Assembly: GCA_036417435.1 (NCBI GenBank)
Contig: CM070909.1
Coordinates: 7,348,597 to 7,412,596, forward strand
Length of the DNA stretch: 64,000 nt
From: Inia geoffrensis
Lineage: Eukaryota > Chordata > Mammalia > Artiodactyla > Iniidae
Direction of reading: 5' to 3'
This document shows, one piece after another, positions 58,056 through 64,000 of the stretch. The position numbers and the translations under genes were made by a program. The notes under the pieces are model-generated. The model made no database searches, was not told where the DNA came from, and saw only the letters and a list, made by a program, of their open reading frames with translations. Position 1 is the stretch's first letter. Each line of letters opens with the position of its first letter.

Positions 58056-59285
58056 CACTTTTCCTTGTTGCTAATGCATCCACCTGTCTCTGTCTACATT
58101 TCATGATAAAATGAGCGCTTTGCAAAAAAAATGTTAGCCTTTTTGTGGTAAATATAAAGGGGAAGAGCTGTTTCTTAAAGTCGTCACTTTTACATTAAGC
58201 CCGTGCTTTAGAGGGTGACTGTCAAGTACTTGTCACCCCTATTGTATTAGATAGTACAGCCCTTTAGGGAGCTTAGATCCTAATTGACTGTGAGTAAAAA
58301 GTGATATTTTATATTTATGGTGAGAACTTCAACCAAACCAAATTTAAATTTTTAATAAAAATACTTTGAATCATGTTAACCATTAAAAAATATATAATAC
58401 TTAGCTCAGTTCTTCTTGGTTAATGAAATATCTATGTTAATGTGAAGATAAGTATTTAGAATTATGATTAAAGTGATGATTTTATGAAGGAATTATGATC
58501 CTACTGCTATTATATATATTTTTTCTTATCGAGTGTATATTTTCTACTGTCTTACACCCCCTTACCTACCCCACCCCACCCCCTCTTGGAAACATGTTTC
58601 CCGGGGACACGGTATTGAGGTACTCTGTATGCTGCAGTTTAACAATAAACATTTATTAAGAGCCTACCCTGTGTTAGTACTAATATCATTAATGAATCAT
58701 CTGGACCAGCTTGGTGAACCTGTTTTCTCTATGCTATTGATATTAGTACTTTCCACTGAAAATTACCTTACGGTGTGTCAGAACTGGCCTTGCAGAAAGC
58801 ACTCATGACCTTTCTGTTGCCAAACCCAGGGTACACTTTCTCACCTTATCTTATAGACCCTATTCGTTATGCCCTGCTTAGTACATTTTATTTCTGGGCC
58901 CGTATGACACCGTTCTTTCGTACTTTTCTCCCTGCCTCCCTGCCTACTCTGCATTGTTTGTGGCTTGCTAATCTTTTGTGTCACCTACACCCACAGCCCT
59001 CACTACCATACCATATTCTGTGGGATTCCATTCTTTTCCCCCCTGGTCCTTTTTCCTTTCAGAGCTTGGGCAGCTTCAAGTTCCAGTGGCCACCAGTGTG
59101 ACAGTGACTGCCAAGTCAGGATCTTTAGCCCAGACCTTGCTCTTGACACAGACCACTTGATCATTTGACGTAAGTCATCACTGAATCAATAACGTCTCCC
59201 CCTACCCAGGCGTTTTCCCTCCTATATTTTCTGTTAGTAAATAGCATCACCGTCAGTGAGCTGAGGTGCCTCAGGCACTTGCACC
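58056..59285. other. RAD51AP1-DYRK4 intergenic, unassigned
   Basis: A second AATAAA at 58644. C/T-rich stretches at 58550-59160 hold open readings without splice-bounded homology. No DYRK4 exon seen. Confidence 0.5.
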
Positions 59286-59830
59286 CTTCACATCCGCTCA
59301 GCAAGCTCTAGTCCATTTCCTCCGTTTCTCAAAACTGCTCTCTCCTTCCACTTGCTGCCTTTACTCTGACTACTAACGGGCGTCCTTGCCTCGACTGGTA
59401 ACCTACTCGGGCCTACCCATCAAGCCACTCTAGCCAGAGGGAGTTTCCTAAAATAAAATCTGAGCCCGAACACCTCTCTGCTTAAAATCCACACACATAC
59501 CCCTTAGCCTGTTTAGTTCACAAGCTGTTTCGAATCAGGCTGGGCCCCTGTCCGCGCGGGTCTTCAACCTTGCCGCATGCGGCCCACGTTCACCTTTGAC
59601 CCCCTGCCACACCACACTGGGTGCTCGTACCCGTGGCTCCAGGTCTTCAGCTGGTTCTTATTTGCCTTCTTTCCATTGCTAATTCCTACTTGTCCTTGAA
59701 GACTCACAATCAACTTGGCTCCTTAAAAAAAATTTTTATTTGAATGTCTGTTTCCTCCATGGACCAGACTGTATGTTCCTCCAGGTGATGCTGCTGTCAT
59801 TCAACTATTTAGTTTTCCTGCTTTTACCAT
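59286..59830 (+). mobile_element. L2 LINE 3' fragment
   Basis: AACACCTCTCTGCTTAAAAT, TTTAGTTCACAAGCTGTTTC, CCTTGAAGACTCACAATCAA follow the L2 3' end order. Confidence 0.65.
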
Positions 59831-59837
59831 GTTAACA

Positions 59838-61305
59838 AATTGAAGGATAAAAGCCATATGATAATCTCAATAGATGCAGAAAAAGCTTTTGACAAAATTC
59901 AACACCCATTTATGCTAAACTCTCCAGAAAGGCATAGAGAGAACTTACCTCAATATAATAAAGGCCATATATGACAGACCCACAGCCAACATCGTTCTCA
60001 ATGGTGGAAAACTGAAACCATTTCCACTAAGATCAGGAACAAGACAAGGCTGCCCGCTCTCACCACTATTATTCAACATAGTTTTGGAAGTTTTAGCCAG
60101 AGCGATCAAGAGATGAAAAAGAAAGAAAAGAAATCCAAATCGGAATAGAAGAAGTAAAACTGTCACTGTTTGCAGATGACACGATACTATACATAGAGAA
60201 TCCTAAAGATGCTACCAGAAAACTACTAGAGCTAAACAATAAATCTGGTAAAATAGCAGGACGCAAAGTTAATGCACAGAAATCTCTTGCATTCCTATAC
60301 ACTAATGATGAAAAATCTGAAAGACAAATTAAGGAAACACTCCCACTTACCACTGCAACAAAAAGAATAAAATACCTAGGAATAAACCTACCTAATGAGA
60401 CAAAAGGTCTGTATACAGAAAACTATAAGACACTGATGAAAGAAATTAAAGATGATAACAAACGGAGAGATATACCATGTTCTTGGATTGGAAGAATCAA
60501 CATTGTGAAAATGTCTATACTACCCAAAGCAACCTACAGATTCAATGCAATCTCTACCAAACTATCAATGGCATTTTTCGCAGAACTAGAACAAAAAATT
60601 TCACAATTCGAATGGAAACATAAAGGACCCCGAATAGCCAAAGCAATCTTGAGAAAGAAAAACGGGAGCTGGAAGATTCAGGCTCCTGGACTTCAGACCA
60701 TACTACAAAGCTACAGTAAACAAGACAGTATGGTACTGGCACAAAGAATTATAGATCAATAGAACAGGATAAAAAGCCCAGAGATAAACCCACGCACACA
60801 TGGTCACCTTATTTTTGATAAAGGAGGCAAGAATATACAATGCAGAAAAGACAGCCTCTTCAATAAGTGGTGCTGGGAAAACTGGACAGCTACATGTAAA
60901 AGAAGGAAATTAGAACACTCCCTAACGCCATACACAAAAATAAACTCAAAATGGATTAAAGACCTACATGTAAAGGCCAAACACTATAAAACTCTTACAG
61001 GAAAACATAGGCAGAACACTCTTGACATAAACCACAGCAAGATCCTTTTTGACCCACCTCCTAGAGAAATGGAAATAAAAACAAAAATAAACAAATGGGA
61101 CCTAATGAAACTTAGAAGTTTTTGCACAGCAAAGGAAACCATAAACAAGACAAAAATACAACCCTCAGAATGGGAGAAAATATTTGCAAACGAAGCAACT
61201 GCCAAATGATTAATCTCCAAAATATACAAGCAGCTCATGCAGCTCAATATCAAAAAAACAAACAACCCAATCCAAAAATGGGCAGAAGACCTATATAGAC
61301 ATTTC
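59838..61305 (+). mobile_element. L1 ORF2 fragment, truncated at both ends
   Basis: Plus strand reads reverse transcriptase and ORF2 C-terminal sequence: [19 protein letters not shown] residues near 60160-60210, [18 protein letters not shown] near 60480-60535. Ends abruptly near 61305 before the ORF2 stop. Frames are broken. Confidence 0.88.
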
Positions 61306-61395
61306 TCTTTCCTTTTGTTTGTTCGCTTGTTTTTTAGATTCCACATGTAAGTGAAATCGTACTGTATTTGTCTTCCTCTGTCATTAAATTCATTT
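61306..61395 (-). mobile_element. Antisense L1 3'-region piece abutting a sense L1
   Basis: TTTTAGATTCCACATGTAAG through TTTGTCTTCCTCTGT matches the antisense L1 segment at about 32322-32372. It directly follows a sense L1 fragment, making an inverted junction near 61305. Confidence 0.6.
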
Positions 61396-63239
<1,844 letters not shown>

Positions 63240-63400
63240 CTCATCCGTGTTTCCCAAATTTTATTTGATTATAAGAATCATTTGGGTTCTTGGGAAAAAT
63301 GCTAATCCCCAGGATCCTCCTATGGTGTAGTGCGTTTGAGGTGGGACTCAGGAGTCTGTATGTTTTTCACAGCAGCTTATGATGAGGCGAGTTTGGAAAC
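63240..63400. mobile_element. MER5/MER20-like hAT MITE
   Basis: GTTTCCCAAATTTTATTTGA, AATCATTTGGGTTCTTGGG, GGACTCAGGAGTCTGTATG, GTTTGGAAACACTG: inverted-repeat MITE pattern. The remainder to 64000 holds only an AC/TG-rich patch near 63805-63845. Confidence 0.6.
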
Positions 63401-64000
63401 ACTGTATATCCACTTAAGTTCTTGGCTCTCCCTTCCCCAGGTTTGGGCTGCCAACAGGTCCTCAGCCCCCAGCCACTCCTAGTTAATACCCTTAATTAAG
63501 AGGAAAGTTGTTTCTTCAAAGGTAGCAAGATATGTAGGTGCTCCAGGCAGCAAGAGGAGGTGGGGAGAATAATGAGATATTGGGGAAGGTCAGAGAGGTA
63601 GGAAAAACTTGTACAAGAAAAGCAATTACATAAAGATGACTGTAGGAGCTCTGTTATTTGTAAGCCCGTGAATCTAATTCTTCTTTGGCCATTTATGAAA
63701 AGACAATGTAGGATAAGGTGGGAGCCCTGGTGCCACAGTCAAAAAGGAGTTCACAGGACCTATGCCCTATGCCGTACCCCCAGCCCATTTTTTTCTATAT
63801 AAACACACAGATACCCATGTGTGTATATACACACATACACACATTCATGGGCTCTTCTAGGAATTCAGTAAGAGCAGGTGTCCTGTTGGACACCCTGCAA
63901 ATTGTATTGATTGCAAAAGTAATTAGAAGCATTTCACTACCTTCCAGGATGTCCATTGTATGAACCCCGAGTTTTTGTGAGAATTTCATGGAATGTGTCA

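Noticed and set aside
59838..61395. Twin-primed L1 inversion as the explanation of the inverted L1 pieces
   Set aside because: In twin priming the 5' part is inverted and lies before the sense 3' part. Here an ORF2 piece is followed by an inverted 3'-region piece on either strand reading, so the order does not fit.

Overview
This is a mammalian nuclear genome window, almost certainly cetacean. The evidence for that is at least eleven tRNA-derived SINEs of the CHR (cetacean-hippo-ruminant) type, including the short subtype that is abundant in whales and dolphins, together with 5'-truncated L1 tails of the artiodactyl/cetacean kind. The species is inferred from repeats only.

Three genes are recognisable, in the order known from human 12p13.32. 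(1) FERRY3 (C12orf4), minus strand, bases 1-31,000: coding exons 2-11 are all present with intact splice sites and sum to exactly 480 codons. The last roughly 72 codons lie beyond the left edge. (2) RAD51AP1, plus strand, about 31,200-58,050: nine coding exons, 329 codons plus stop, open throughout, with all splice phases consistent. (3) DYRK4, plus strand: one kinase-domain exon at 62,244-62,416. FERRY3 and RAD51AP1 are head to head and share a CpG-rich bidirectional promoter at about 30,640-31,420 with E2F-, NRF1-, Sp1- and CCAAT-like motifs.

The rest is intron or intergenic DNA filled with layered repeats: old L2, MIR, MER20/MER5-like hAT and MLT1-like LTR fragments, several L1 generations, and young CHR SINEs, many with clear target-site duplications. 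The largest insertion is a near-full-length antisense L1 in RAD51AP1 intron 1 (33,328-39,523) with a perfect 17-bp target duplication, a large internal deletion and two later SINEs inside it.

The points most worth a second look are these. The exon 3 splice donor of RAD51AP1 lies in the first unit of a five-copy, about 59-bp minisatellite that multiplies candidate donors; every downstream donor would add an in-frame stop. The DYRK4 exon stands only about 4 kb from the end of RAD51AP1 with no upstream kinase exons between them, has a GC instead of GT donor, and lacks a normally conserved arginine of the activation segment. This suggests a 5' deletion and decay of DYRK4 in this lineage, a rearrangement, or an assembly error. 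I saw no tRNA, rRNA, CRISPR or intact mobile-element gene, and no wholly new biological system.
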